From: Saccoglossus kowalevskii
Lineage: Eukaryota; Hemichordata; Enteropneusta; Harrimaniidae
Length of the DNA: 27,624 nt
Reading direction: 5' to 3'
Assembly: GCF_000003605.2 (NCBI RefSeq)
Contig: NW_003124893.1
Coordinates: 1,017,988 to 1,045,611 of the forward strand
Shown: in pieces, positions 1 to 9,536 of the stretch
How positions within the stretch are numbered: the first letter of the stretch is position 1
How the letters are laid out: each line of letters starts with the position of its first letter
The notes under the pieces: model-generated
Told to the model about the DNA's origin: nothing
The model's input: only the letters and a program-made list of their open reading frames with translations
Databases searched by the model: none
Program-made: the position numbers and the translations under genes

Positions 1-531
1 CATGCCTGATGGTCGTCGTTGGTCTCAATGGATTTATTGCTGGATACAAGATAGGTATATTGACTACAATTGAAAAGCGATATAATCTAAATAGTGCCCA
101 GCTTGGTACCATTAGCAGTATGTACCAAGTGGGCCCACCTGTCACTATGTTGTTCTGTGGTTATCTCTGTGGGCGACCCAACGCTCATCGACCAAGATGG
201 ATTTCAGTTGGAACCTTGGTAGTTGCGGCAGGATTATTTATATCTATACTGCCACATTTAACCCTCGGTCCGTATGAATACATACACGAAACAGTGACTG
301 AACAAATAATAAATATACATCTATGTTCCAACAACAGTGGAAATGATTTAGCCAATGAAACAACCAGTTCAACATCAGAAGATACAGTTAATGTTCAACA
401 AAGTTATGTAGCATATTTATATTTTGTGTTTGGTGCATTGATGACGGGGGCTGGATATAGTCCTATATCAATACTTGGAAACTCATTTATAGATGATTTT
501 GCCAAGCACACTACATCAGCCTTATATCTAG
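1..531 (+). CDS. SLCO-like: Copy 1 exon 1 (partial): TM1-TM4
   Basis: The frame is open from base 3. Bases 1-2 finish a split alanine codon, judged from copy 2. The exon encodes the end of TM1, TM2, the GRPNAHRPRW loop typical of OATPs, TM3 (ISVGTLVVAAGLFISILPHL), an acidic Ser/Thr-rich extracellular loop with two N-glycosylation sequons (NNS and NET), and TM4. It ends in LYLG with donor g|GTAAGT, phase 1. It is one codon longer than copy 2 at SPISILGN and one codon longer in the glycosylated loop. Confidence 0.93.
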
Positions 532-3500
532 GTAAGTTTAATTTTTGTAATTTTAACAGCCTTTGAGTTGTTGATCTGACCAAAGCGCACGGGAAATATT
601 ATTGTGCAATATGGAGATAAGTAATTAATTTACAGAGGTGATTATTAGTATGTTCCATGTGCAATTTACACCATATGGTTACCTATGTCATACTAGTCAT
701 TTCTAGACATACTGTCTCCGTTTGGGGTGTTATTTGATCACTGTAACATTGAAATTTCTACCACCAAGTTAATTAATCCAACAATTGCTATTTAATATGA
801 ACGAGTCTAGGGGGTTCCACCTGTAATCCAGACAGGGCACTGATTACAGTAATGTGACATTCCCAGTGATATTCTGAGTGGGTTATTGAGCTGGGTTCAT
901 ATAATTCTACTAGTGTCTTGTCTGATTGATAGTTTATCCGCTTTGCTACAGCGCAAAATGTTGTATTCACCATGGGGTGAATTAGGTTATATCATAGGTG
1001 AAGACACAAACGTGCGCTTGCTTTTCCATTCTTTGCCATTAGATCAATTTGTCATTCGCCCCATATTCACATGTGGTATTATTTAGAATTTGTCTACAAC
1101 TTCAATCAAATTTTACTCCAGTGTTTTACTCCGTTGGACCAGAAATAAAAACTAGCCAGATTTACTGGCGTTACTACATGCAAATTATTTGGTTAGAACA
1201 ATAAATTATACTGTATTCATCCCCCACAGATAATGGGGCATTATTCCAGGAAAATTATTTGATCAAAACAGTAAATTACACTGTATTCATCACCACAGAC
1301 AATGGGGCATTATTCCAGAAAAAATATGTGGTCAAAACAGTAAATTACACTGTAATCATCTCGTATTACCGTTCAAACACTAGATTATGGGCGAGTCGAA
1401 ATAAAGTGCGAAACCCCAGTTTTCCCCCATAAGCGACTTCACAGAGGTCATATAGATGAAGGCAAAATGGTCTGTGGTGTTGCAAATATCTATCAATCCT
1501 GGAAACATCTTCAGAATGAAACTATGGTGCGTCTCCTCTATGCGATGGAATACATAGCAATCTGGACCTCTCTAGAATTGAAAGAATCAAGCCTAACATC
1601 ACCACTGTTATTCAGTCTATGTTTTGACTCCATTGTCATCAAGTTGAAGTGGCTGCTTGTTTCCCACTACGATGTGTTCAATTGTCACAGTGTGTAAGGC
1701 CTGCTTATCGGTAATGAGAGGGCACCCACAGAACTCACACTGGACAGGAGTATGGGACTGCTAGTACGGGGTTGACAAGATAATATTACTGGAAATGAAA
1801 TACACATAGACCAAAATATCGAGTTAAAGCTCCTGGCTTTAATACCTCTCAAAATAATTACAAGAAATAAAGCACAGAAAATTACAATGAATAGTCACTA
1901 AAATAGAAGATTGCTTAGGGAAGTGTGCATTGGTGATAACTGACAGTTCCAGTATGTGGAAATGGATGACAGTCAATGGCTTCTGCAACACAACAACTAA
2001 TAAATAAATACAGGAGTCTTGCTTGCAGAGAAATACTGTTATTCTGGAGGGTGCCACTAAAAGCAGGGATCGCCAGGCAGCTCAAACAGTCCCACAGAAT
2101 TTTGGTTGTACCCTGTATAACTTGTCTCACAATAGCAGCAACACACAGGATACTAAATTCCAGATTCAGTGACACCACCTGGGTTTCCACATAAGCCAGT
2201 CAGAATGTGATCTTGCTAGCAGCTGTGTCACGTAGGAAACTCGGGAGATCGTAAACTTCTTTTGTTATTCAAATAATAGCACATCTGGTAGATTCAAATT
2301 CCTCTTTCAAAGTTGTAAACACCTTTTGTTATGTAAATCTCAAGCACACCTGGTAGATTCAAACTGTTCATTCAGAGTTGACAACAAGTATGACCTGTCA
2401 ATCAAATTTATGACAGTTATCACACGGCAATGCACACAGATTTTTCCCATGATTCTATGCACACTTCTATTTGCAGGGTCTAAGACAATATGTCAAAAAC
2501 ATAAAATAAAAGATGCTGACATCATATTTTGAATTAGACATGTTTGATCACAATCAGTAATGTAACGACATCAAGCCGATACTGCCAGGCCCAAATACAG
2601 TTTCACCCAGAGTGGGTGTAGCCGCAAGTCGGCGCCAGCGAGATTCGAAAGCCAACTGTTCAGTCAACATCCAATCAGTTAGCCGATTCGCTAGGAAATT
2701 TGCAAATTGGCTGCCCCAAAACTGCTGCTGTAAAAGTGTCGACAGTATTCAGTGTGTACTACTATTCTACATTAAAGACAACTGCAGGGTACCGACTTAC
2801 TTATAAAACGCCCACATGTCCTAATCATTGAGTAACCTATAAATAGAGCTGTGTATTTTGGATCAATGACGTTCGAACGTATATGTCGCCGGAATACTGA
2901 AAATTGTTGTCGCTGAATATTTTTTTTAGATAAGAGTCTGACATTCACTGGTTTCTATGGTGTGATCAATTATTCATACCACACATTTTGCTCGGTGACA
3001 TGCCATGATAAAGGTCGTATATTATTATTGATATGAAATCGAACATTGTGAAATTCTTTCAAAAAAATGATTAATAATTTAGTAGTAGATTAGTAGTGCA
3101 AAATTCTAATTCGTTTCAGACTGCTTGTTCGATTTTTTAAAATTGCGATTGACACCTTTCAAATAAGCGTTTTTTAAAGTGCAATACCCTGAACACATTG
3201 TAAAATATAGATAATCACAGCAATTTTGCCAAAGCATTATACAGGCGATGTATTATACTGTACATACTCAATAAATCACAACGCGCACATTCATGCACAA
3301 TAGCAATCAATAAAAGGTGGTTATTCTTATTTGCATTTATAATTAAGGTACAGATGTAGGTTGGTGGGCACTTGGGAGTAACATTTCTTTTTTGCTTTTT
3401 ATTATCAAAACAGTCTTGGCTATGACTGTTAACATTTTGTAGAATTGTGAATATTGGAACATACACAAAAATGATTTTAAAAAATATATAACAGGTGCAA

Positions 3501-6500
3501 ACATTCTGTTTTGAATGCTCAGCAAGATTTAGCAATGCTGTACATAAATAATAAAAAGAAAACATGGTAAAAAAAGGAAATGACGGGATCTCCATATTAT
3601 GCACTATATTTAACTTTTAACAAAACGATAATACATTTAAATTTGGAACTGTTACATTCATTTTAATTATGAGCATTAGCAAACTTCTTACTGAGTGAAT
3701 GGTTATGCAAATTAGCAATTATCTCAGCTTCTTTTTTAGAGCACATCCCAGAACTTTAAAAAAATAGCTCCTAGAAGCTTTGACCTATTGTTTTGAAATT
3801 TTCACAAATGATTGACAATGTGTTCATCTTCAAAACGCTGTCGGGGTATTGTTTATGGTTGAACAGTGTTACAACAATCGTACAGACTACTAGCCTGGGT
3901 ATTAATTTATGCATACACTTAAAGTAGTGAAATTTGAGCTGCTGCCCTGCAAAATTGACAACTGTTAGACAGTTTTCAAGACGGCACTTTCTTCATAGTA
4001 AACAGATGTACCGATAGACGAATTTTGACAGGAAAGAGAAGCATGGATTAGAAGCTATTTTTTTTAATCACTTTTCACCAAAAAAGCACATTTTTGTGCA
4101 CACTACAGTGTTCATAAATACAAAATTTTAAAATTCATACAATAAGCTTTCCGGAAATATATAGTTTTGTGGACAAGTGAGGTAATCTTGGTTTCCTAAT
4201 TAACTAAATTAAAATACCTGTCAGGTAAACTGCATCTCTACCTTAAATCACAGAGAAATTTGTTTCACCATTCAATTGAAAAATATACGAGTTATGCTGC
4301 CTCATCTTTTATTTCTAATTTCTCCAGGACTTGTCAATATGATGTGGGGATTTGGGCCTATTATTGGTTTGGTGGCTGCCGGGGCCAGTGCATATGTGTA
4401 CATTGATATTAACAGGAACAATATGGATACTGCAGACTTGAAACCAATGACATCGTCATGGCTTGGTGCTTGGTGGCTGGGAATTGTCATTGTAATTCCA
4501 TTCATGGTCCTCGTGGCATTTCCGTTCTTCATGATACCGAAACATTTGACCAGAAATTGTGAAGTCCGTCGGTATCAAATTACCAACAAGAATAACAAAG
4601 AGAGACGAGAAAAGAAATCAATTCCATCAGTACAGGCATTTATGACGACGTTAAAGGGTAAGTAGTGTTTCACTGACTATTAATATACTAACACATCATC
4701 ATCTCTACTTGTTTTGTGTATATAGTGTCATTTTATTGCATTCACTTCCATTTTGATAAAAATATTGGTGTAATAATTAGTAACAATTATATTTATATAG
4801 AAGTGTAATGATAATGGGAATCCCAGTGAAGCTATGACCTAAATTGCTAGAATAAAGTCAATCAATGTGAATGTCTGTCTCTAATGCCAGAATGTAGTTT
4901 ACCTTGAGGTTGAAATCATGATGGTCATAGGTTTTGTCCGGATACTTGTATGTTAAGAGCATCTTTTGGGTAGACTTCCTAAAAGCTCACCTCTCTTGCA
5001 ATTGGATAGCCACTCTCATTCTCACAGTAGAAATAACAAACCTAACCATAGATCGTTGAACAAGAGTCATAAAAACAAATTTACAGGACACAAAACAAAC
5101 GACTGACATCAATCGATAAAACAAACAACAAGAACAAAACAATTTACAGACAGTTCCATACACAGCATAGTCAAATCAGTAAAAAATATATTTATGGCCC
5201 ATACTGAGAAGACGCACTCGATATAACACATATGAAATAACCCAAAGGCAAAACACACAATTCCCGTGTGAAGATGTCGGTTTGTGGTGTCTATGTTATG
5301 ACAACTTTCTTTCACGTTACACCTACTAAGTGACGACCCTCACTATATTCAAAATATACATATTAATATTTAATTGAATTTAAGTCAAGTTATACCATAC
5401 CTACCCTCCTTTATTTGACATAAACACAGCGAACATTTCTGTGTTAAATCACAGGATATTCCACTTTTATTTAATTGAGCTTGAATTTTTTCTACACTAC
5501 AAATGTGTTCATAATATAATATACACTATGCAGACTGAGTATAAACACTTTTTAAGCTTGTCCACTTTAAAACCACTTGAACATTTTAAATGTTTTATTC
5601 TCAGTCTCCAAATTACGGAACAATTTAAATCAAATATTCAGATAGGTATACATTGGTAAATAATGATTTATTTTCCTGTAGATGTTTTGCAAACGTTGTA
5701 CAATCTGATGATGAATCCACAGTTTATGCTGGTTACAGTGGTATTTGCAATTGACTTAGGGATAGGCATCGCCCTGGGGGCTTTTACACCTAAATTCATC
5801 CAAGAAGAATTCTACATGACACCATTGGTTGCAAATCTGACTGCAGGTAAGTAAATATTATGACTTTTAATGTAAAGTATTGATCAAAACACACTGAATG
5901 TCAATCTATGTTGAGGAAGACCAGAAATGAGCAAAATGGTGAAAATTCTTGCTATGAATTTATTTTGCAAATACCGCGGAATTGTTCCCTATTTAGAATT
6001 ACCATCTCCTAATATGGTATGATGCAGTTACCCCATGCAATATCGATAAATGGTATTATGTAACTTATGGCGATGTGGATACATAATAATATACATTATA
6101 TTAATATTAACAACACTTTTTATGATCTATACCAACATTAACATTTGTTTCTTCTCTATGTAGGAATAGGATTGGGGATAGCATACGGCATTGGAGCATG
6201 TTTAGGTGGTTATATTATTAAATGGTTCAAAATAATACAAGAAGATGCGTTGACAAAGTTTATGATGATTGCAATAGGTGTATCCGGCATATTAAGTTTG
6301 GCATATTTGTTTGGTTGCAGTGGTGTAACAAACAACAAAGGGTATGCTGAACGAATTCAAAAATAACAAGGAAATAACAAGGATGAAGTTTGACCTGGAC
6401 GCGATTTGCACTAATCACCGCCGGTGACTCCATCGATACCTTCCAATCACCTAAAAATACCAAATTAAAGCTTGGTAACACGTTGATTTCGAAACAATCA

Positions 6501-8597
6501 AAATCGCCATCTTTGTTTATATGAGACCAATACATCTCGTGCTTGTGTGGCGCGTACCGCCGTTTAAATTGTATACATGGCTGACACACCTTTCAAAAAA
6601 GGGTGAATATATAGTTTCTAATAAATGTATGTAAGTACACACATATTTAATAAATACATGTATTTCAGTATTTTGTCATTGTTTACTTTAGAATAAACGA
6701 TCAAAGTTGGACTATGGCCTGCATAGCGAGTTGTCATTGTCAATATGACCTGTATCAGCCTGTGTGTGGTTCTGATGATGTGACTTATAAATCGCCTTGT
6801 TATGCGGGATGTACACAAATGAATGACAATATGGTAAGAAGAATCATTGTTTAACAAATAATTGAGTGTGAGTCGTATATGAAAGTCAGAATCACATACA
6901 ATTCCGGATTTTTTTTTATTCAGTACCCAATTCGTTTATTTTTATTGAATGTTTGATGCATTCAATCGAACATTCTTAAAAATAGCGATGACACAAAACA
7001 CAAAGGTTTTGTGTGAATTTTATTGTTTTTTTTTTATTTCAAGTTGTTAAATGTGTATGTTTTTTTATAGCCAATATATTGCATTGTCTGATCAACTGGT
7101 CACAAAAGCTGATAACATAAGTACAAATACGTAAAACAATGTAGTGTGTGTATTCTGTCGCAGTGTGAATATCAAGATATGTGCTAAGGTACACAACATT
7201 ACTGTAGAGGAATAATCTTGTATGTTACTGTAGAAAAAACATCGTGTAGGATATGAACAGTAAAATCCACTATTGACAATGTAGAGCTTAACGTTTAACA
7301 ATCAAATACGTCTTCTCAAAGTGCACAATTATGTTATTATGCATATTTGTATTTGTAAAATAACAGAAGGCAGTGACAATAATTAGTATTTTAAAAGTGA
7401 ATCTTAACAACGCAATCTCATTTTTTGTGTGGACATTAGTACGATGGTACTGGTAATTGGTGTTTGCCCACAGTATATACGCTTTCGAAGTGTGTAGTAA
7501 ATGAATGTGCATATATCATTATAAAACACACAACGAACCGTACAGATAATACAAATTTATTTTGATTTACAGACATTCGCTGATTGTCGCTGCATTCAAT
7601 CAAACGAATCTACGGTAAATGGAACGTTCCAGATACCAATGGCTACAGAGGGCGCATGTCAACGCAGCAGATCGTGTTCGTACTTTATTCCGTATGTTAT
7701 TATGACGATTCTATATACTTTATCTTCCTCGATTCGGAATGTACCAACTGTACTCCTCACTATCAGGTAATATTAAATAATGAGAAATTTACTGTGCTAG
7801 GTTGCAAACATTATATGGAAATGCGTGCACTATATCGTCAAAAAGTTGCATCACATACATCGGTGATGTCCTGACCAAGAATGAAATGGCATGTTATACG
7901 TGATAATAACCTGACACACAATTCTATATAATATATAGACGTCATAATTTATTCACTGATTTTGCGTTGTAGTTTTATAAGTTTCTCAAAAGTGTGAATT
8001 CTAGATGTCGGATTTCTATTGATTTCAGATCTGTAAATAAAGAAGATAAGACCTTTGCATTAGCTATGCAATTTATTTTAACACGATTTATTGGTAAGTA
8101 TCGTAACTTCTCTTCACTTTCTATACAGAATGACAAACTCCATTTGTATCTGATTAGTTGAATAGGCAAAATGTTATCGTTTGTGTCGCTTAATATGATA
8201 TTTTATTGATTCGTGTTATGTCAGATGCAGGGGTTGTCGGACAGTGTTGTATTTTGTGGTTGGTGTTTGGTAAATTGTGCAAGTTAACATATCTATTTAC
8301 ACTACTTACTAATACTAATAATTCTTGTACATTGTATTAATAGGACCAGTTCCTTTCCCTATGTTATACGGATATGTAATTGACAACGCATGCGCACAGT
8401 GGAAAATGCTCCATGATACTACCGTACGAGGATACTGCATCAGTTACGATAATGACCTATTGAAATATTATATAGCTGGGTTGACCTTTGGTTTAAAGGG
8501 TTTCGCGTTTTTGTTATGCGGAATTCTTTACTTGACGTGGAAATACTGTCCTCGAATTTCCACAGGAGACGAAGGACAAATAATTACACATTTGTAA
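1..8597 (+). CDS. SLCO-like: OATP/SLCO-family organic anion transporter, copy 1 (5' end outside window)
   Basis: Predicted joins: 1-531, 4328-4657, 5682-5846, 6164-6341, 6692-6833, 7573-7766, 8029-8093, 8344-8597. All introns are GT..AG and all phases agree. About 618 residues lie in the window; with the roughly 59 missing N-terminal residues inferred from copy 2, the protein is about 677 aa, normal for OATPs. Seen: 12 hydrophobic segments, the HRPRW motif after TM2, the GAWWLG core of the OATP signature at TM6, and a cysteine-rich Kazal-like loop (PVCGSDDVTY) between TM9 and TM10. Known of the family: sodium-independent plasma-membrane uptake or exchange of large organic anions. The subfamily and substrate are not determinable here. 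Oddity: exon 4 lacks the donor used by copy 2, so the 6341 junction is inferred. If that junction is not used, translation stops at 6364-6366 and the gene is truncated before the Kazal loop. Confidence 0.85.
1180..1365. repeat. 70-bp tandem repeat, about 2.5 units
   Basis: Three successive copies of a unit carry the anchors CAGTAAATTACACTGTA.TCAT and AATGGGGCATTATTCCAG. The CTGTA.TCAT anchor falls at 1211, 1281 and 1350, a period of 69-70 bp. The third unit breaks off before the GGGGCATT anchor. I saw no counterpart in copy 2 intron 1, so the repeat either arose after the duplication or was lost there. Confidence 0.85.
1407..1697 (+). pseudogene. Degenerate block shared with copy 2 intron 1, possibly a coding fossil
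   Basis: This stretch aligns with 15979-16270. Shared landmarks are CACAGAGGTCATATAGATGA followed by a CTGTGGTG segment, and later CATCACCACTG.TATTCAG. It contains a 76-codon open frame (1467-1697), but that frame is not preserved in copy 2, so the frame itself is not evidence for a gene. The copy 2 version has a weak resemblance to the second half of a GATA-type zinc finger. Here the second cysteine of the CGDC knuckle is lost. It is most likely an old transposon or exon remnant that was already in the intron before the duplication. Confidence 0.35.
2251..2379. repeat. 64-65 bp tandem duplication
   Basis: Two head-to-tail units share GTAAAC..CTTTTGTTAT (at 2251 and 2315) and CTGGTAGATTCAAA (at 2285 and 2350). 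The units are diverged, with roughly one mismatch in four bases between anchors. No function is evident. Confidence 0.75.
4328..4657 (+). CDS. SLCO-like: Copy 1 exon 2: TM5, TM6 and OATP signature
   Basis: The exon enters in phase 1 (g+ga gives glycine) after TTTCTCCAG and leaves in phase 1 at g|GTAAGT. It encodes TM5 (GPIIGLVAAGASAYVYID), the TM5-TM6 extracellular loop, and TM6 starting with SSWLGAWWLG. It ends with a basic cytoplasmic loop (NKNNKERREKK) and the SVQAFMTTLK segment that precedes TM7 in this family. The usual D-x-R before the signature tryptophan is replaced by small or polar residues. The exon is one lysine codon shorter than copy 2. Confidence 0.95.
4658..5681 (+). other. 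Copy 1 intron 2
   Basis: This is a 1.0 kb AT-rich intron. Its first 330 bases align with 20654-20960. The stretch 5290-5480 (motifs AAGTGACGACCCTCACTAT and TTTAATTGAATTTAAGTCAA) aligns with 21495-21740, and its last 190 bases align loosely with 24545-24786. It therefore shows the unexpanded state of copy 2 intron 2. No gene was seen. Confidence 0.85.
5682..5846 (+). CDS. SLCO-like: Copy 1 exon 3: TM7
   Basis: The exon follows acceptor TTTTCCTGTAG, enters in phase 1 (g+at gives Asp) and exits in phase 1 at g|GTAAGT. Its 165 bases equal the copy 2 exon. It encodes the cytoplasmic lead-in VLQTLYNLMMNPQFM, TM7 and the TPKFIQEEFYMT segment, comparable to the PKYIEQQY region of vertebrate OATPs. 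It ends with an NLT sequon in the predicted TM7-TM8 extracellular loop. Confidence 0.95.
5847..6163 (+). other. Copy 1 intron 3
   Basis: This 317-base intron aligns with both ends of the 606-base intron 3 of copy 2 (shared ATGAGCAAAATGGTGAAAAT and TAATATGGTATGATGCAG). It lacks the roughly 230-base insert found there. Nothing else was seen. Confidence 0.85.
6164..6341 (+). CDS. SLCO-like: Copy 1 exon 4: TM8-TM9, inferred alternative 3' end
   Basis: The exon enters in phase 1 after TCTCTATGTAG and encodes TM8 (GLGIAYGIGACLGGYIIKW), a cytoplasmic loop and TM9 (MMIAIGVSGILSLAYLFGC). Copy 2 continues eight codons further to an AA|GTAAGT donor. In copy 1 that donor is gone and the frame runs into TAA at 6364-6366. 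The only nearby GT that leaves phase 2, as required by exon 5, is GG|GTATGC at 6342. I placed the boundary there. The start is firm and the end is inference. Confidence 0.7.
6342..6691 (+). other. Copy 1 intron 4 with inserted sequence
   Basis: Copy 2 has only 117 bases here. From about 6357 to 6580 copy 1 has unrelated sequence, and homology resumes at GGCTGACACA. The block carries a short direct repeat at its left edge (AATAACAAGG at 6363 and 6375). Read on the minus strand this would be a repeated 3' tail of the kind left by a LINE or SINE. The family is not recognised. Confidence 0.6.
6692..6833 (+). CDS. SLCO-like: Copy 1 exon 5: first part of Kazal-like domain
   Basis: The exon enters in phase 2 after GTTTACTTTAG and exits in phase 0 at ATG|GTAAGA. 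It encodes CIASCHCQ, PVCGSDDVTY and SPCYAGC, which is the Kazal-type (ovomucoid inhibitor-like) cysteine pattern of the OATP TM9-TM10 extracellular loop. It is one codon longer than copy 2 (TQMNDNM against TQYDNM). Confidence 0.95.
6834..7572 (+). other. Copy 1 intron 5
   Basis: This 739-base AT-rich intron is clearly alignable with copy 2 intron 5 along much of its length, for example at GAATGTTTGATGCATTCAAT and at the shared run before the acceptor, GTACAGATAATACAAATTTA. It contains no gene or structured repeat that I can support. Confidence 0.85.
7573..7766 (+). CDS. SLCO-like: Copy 1 exon 6: end of Kazal-like domain and TM10
   Basis: The exon follows TTGATTTACAG in phase 0 and exits in phase 2 at ag|GTAATA. 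The correct frame begins TFADCRCIQSNES. It supplies the last Kazal-region cysteines (DCRC, GAC, RSCS) with two N-glycosylation sequons (NES and NGT), then TM10 (FIPYVIMTILYTLSS) and IRNVPTVLLTIR. The exon is 194 bases, the same as in copy 2. Longer open frames overlapping this exon are in other frames and should be ignored. Confidence 0.95.
8029..8093 (+). CDS. SLCO-like: Copy 1 exon 7: conserved lead-in to TM11
   Basis: This 65-base exon follows GATTTCAG, enters in phase 2 (ag+a gives Arg) and exits in phase 1 at g|GTAAGT. It encodes RSVNKEDKTFALAMQFILTR. That corresponds to the conserved EDKTFALGVQF segment before TM11 in vertebrate OATPs. It is too short to stand out as an open frame and was found from splice sites, phase and family motif. 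Confidence 0.94.
8344..8597 (+). CDS. SLCO-like: Copy 1 exon 8: TM11-TM12 and C-terminus with stop
   Basis: The exon enters in phase 1 (g+ga gives Gly) after GTATTAATAG. It encodes GPVPFPMLYGYVIDNACAQW, matching the family's P.P..FG..ID..C..W motif, then a CISYDNDLLKYYIAGL segment, TM12 and a short tail ending in ITHL. Stop codon TAA is at 8595-8597. The terminal T-x-L is a class I PDZ ligand pattern. The matching copy 2 exon lies outside the window. Confidence 0.95.
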
Positions 8598-8659
8598 ATG
8601 TATAGCAAATGTATTTTCATGGTTTTGCAGTTGGTGTGTGTTGGTGTATGTGTGTGTGT

Positions 8660-9410
8660 GTCCGTCTGTTCCACTATATCTCAAGAATCATGCATCAGAT
8701 TTTGATGAAATTTGGTGCATACATGCTCTGGGCCAATGCGCAGATTTGAATAGGTTTTGGTAAAAATCCATGCATATTAATTACATAATTTCCGTGATAA
8801 TTAGCTCATTTTAGCTGTTCCATGACTGTTCCAATGATATCTAGTGAACCACAGTTTTGATGTGCAAATTTCCGGCTTTCCACTGATATCTCAAATACTA
8901 ATCATCACATTTTAATGAAAATTGGTACCTATATGTCATATAGGACACTGCACAAACCTGGTAGTTTTTAGGGTAATATAAATTACCTATTTTGCATAGT
9001 ACTGATCTTCACCTGTAAATGAATTTTTACTATGCAGTGAGCCAATTAGTTTAGTTTTTCACCTAATTTATTCACCTAATTCGCATAATTTATCAACTTT
9101 CAACTTTCACACTGATATCTCAGTACTAATCATCACATTTCAATGAAACTTTGTACATTGACAATGTACAATATGATCTGTTTGGGGTTAAAATCTGTTC
9201 ATATTAATTCCCTAATTAGCATAATAATTCATAATGTTTTGGTTCTGATCACATTTCAATGAAACTTGATAAATAGATGGTCTGTTACATTTCGCAGATC
9301 TTATTAGTTTTACACTCAAATCTGTTCATTTTAATTGTCTGATTTGCATAATTAGTTTTCAGCGTTCCCATCAATATCTCAAGTACAAGTAATTTTCAAT
9401 TAATTTTTAC
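8660..9410. repeat. Degenerate long-period tandem repeat field
   Basis: After a TG-rich start (about 8636-8660) come diverged units with the motifs TGATATCTCAA and CATCACATTT.AATGAAA followed by TTGGTAC or TTTGTAC. Anchors lie near 8671, 8880, 9110, 9240 and 9370, so spacing varies from about 115 to 230 bases. Between them recurs CATATTAATT..CTAATT.GCATAAT. There is no open frame across units. Confidence 0.7.
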
Positions 9411-9483
9411 TGTGCCTCTAATACTCTTAGCACACGGGAGTTCATTCTAAGCTTTATTCGTTTTTAGTTTAGAATACATACAA

Positions 9484-9536
9484 ATAAGTAAGTCCGTAAG
9501 TAAATAAGTAAGTTAATAGGTAAGTAAGTAAGTAAT
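9484..9536. repeat. TAAG-type microsatellite
   Basis: An imperfect tetranucleotide run of the form (AAGT)n is interrupted by CCG and TTAATAGG. It sits downstream of the long-period repeat field. Confidence 0.85.

Larger units (their letters stand above)
532..4327 (+). other. Copy 1 intron 1
   Basis: This is a 3.8 kb AT-rich intron from donor GTAAGT to acceptor TTTCTCCAG. It holds a three-unit 70-bp tandem repeat (about 1180-1360), a two-unit 64-65 bp repeat (2251-2379) and a degenerate block (1407-1660) homologous to 15979-16270 in copy 2. The blocks at 2550-2700 and 3170-3290 also align with copy 2 intron 1 (about 16335-16480 and 16545-16700). Short open frames occur on both strands, but none shows a recognisable family or exon structure. 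Confidence 0.8.

Noticed and set aside
3215..3604. 129-codon minus-strand frame in copy 1 intron 1
   Set aside because: AT-rich, low-complexity hydrophobic translation without family motif; it is not preserved in the aligned part of copy 2.
4302..4532. Minus-strand open frame conserved in both copies (also 20295-20525)
   Set aside because: It is conserved only because it is antisense to the conserved exon 2.
7584..7874. 96-codon + frame (and its partner 26937-27227)
   Set aside because: Wrong frame over exon 6. The real frame begins at 7573 with TFADCRC and leaves at a GTAATA donor.
8660..9410. Possible CRISPR-like array
   Set aside because: Units are long, of variable spacing and diverged, in an intron-bearing animal genome. 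There are no short identical repeats with unique spacers.
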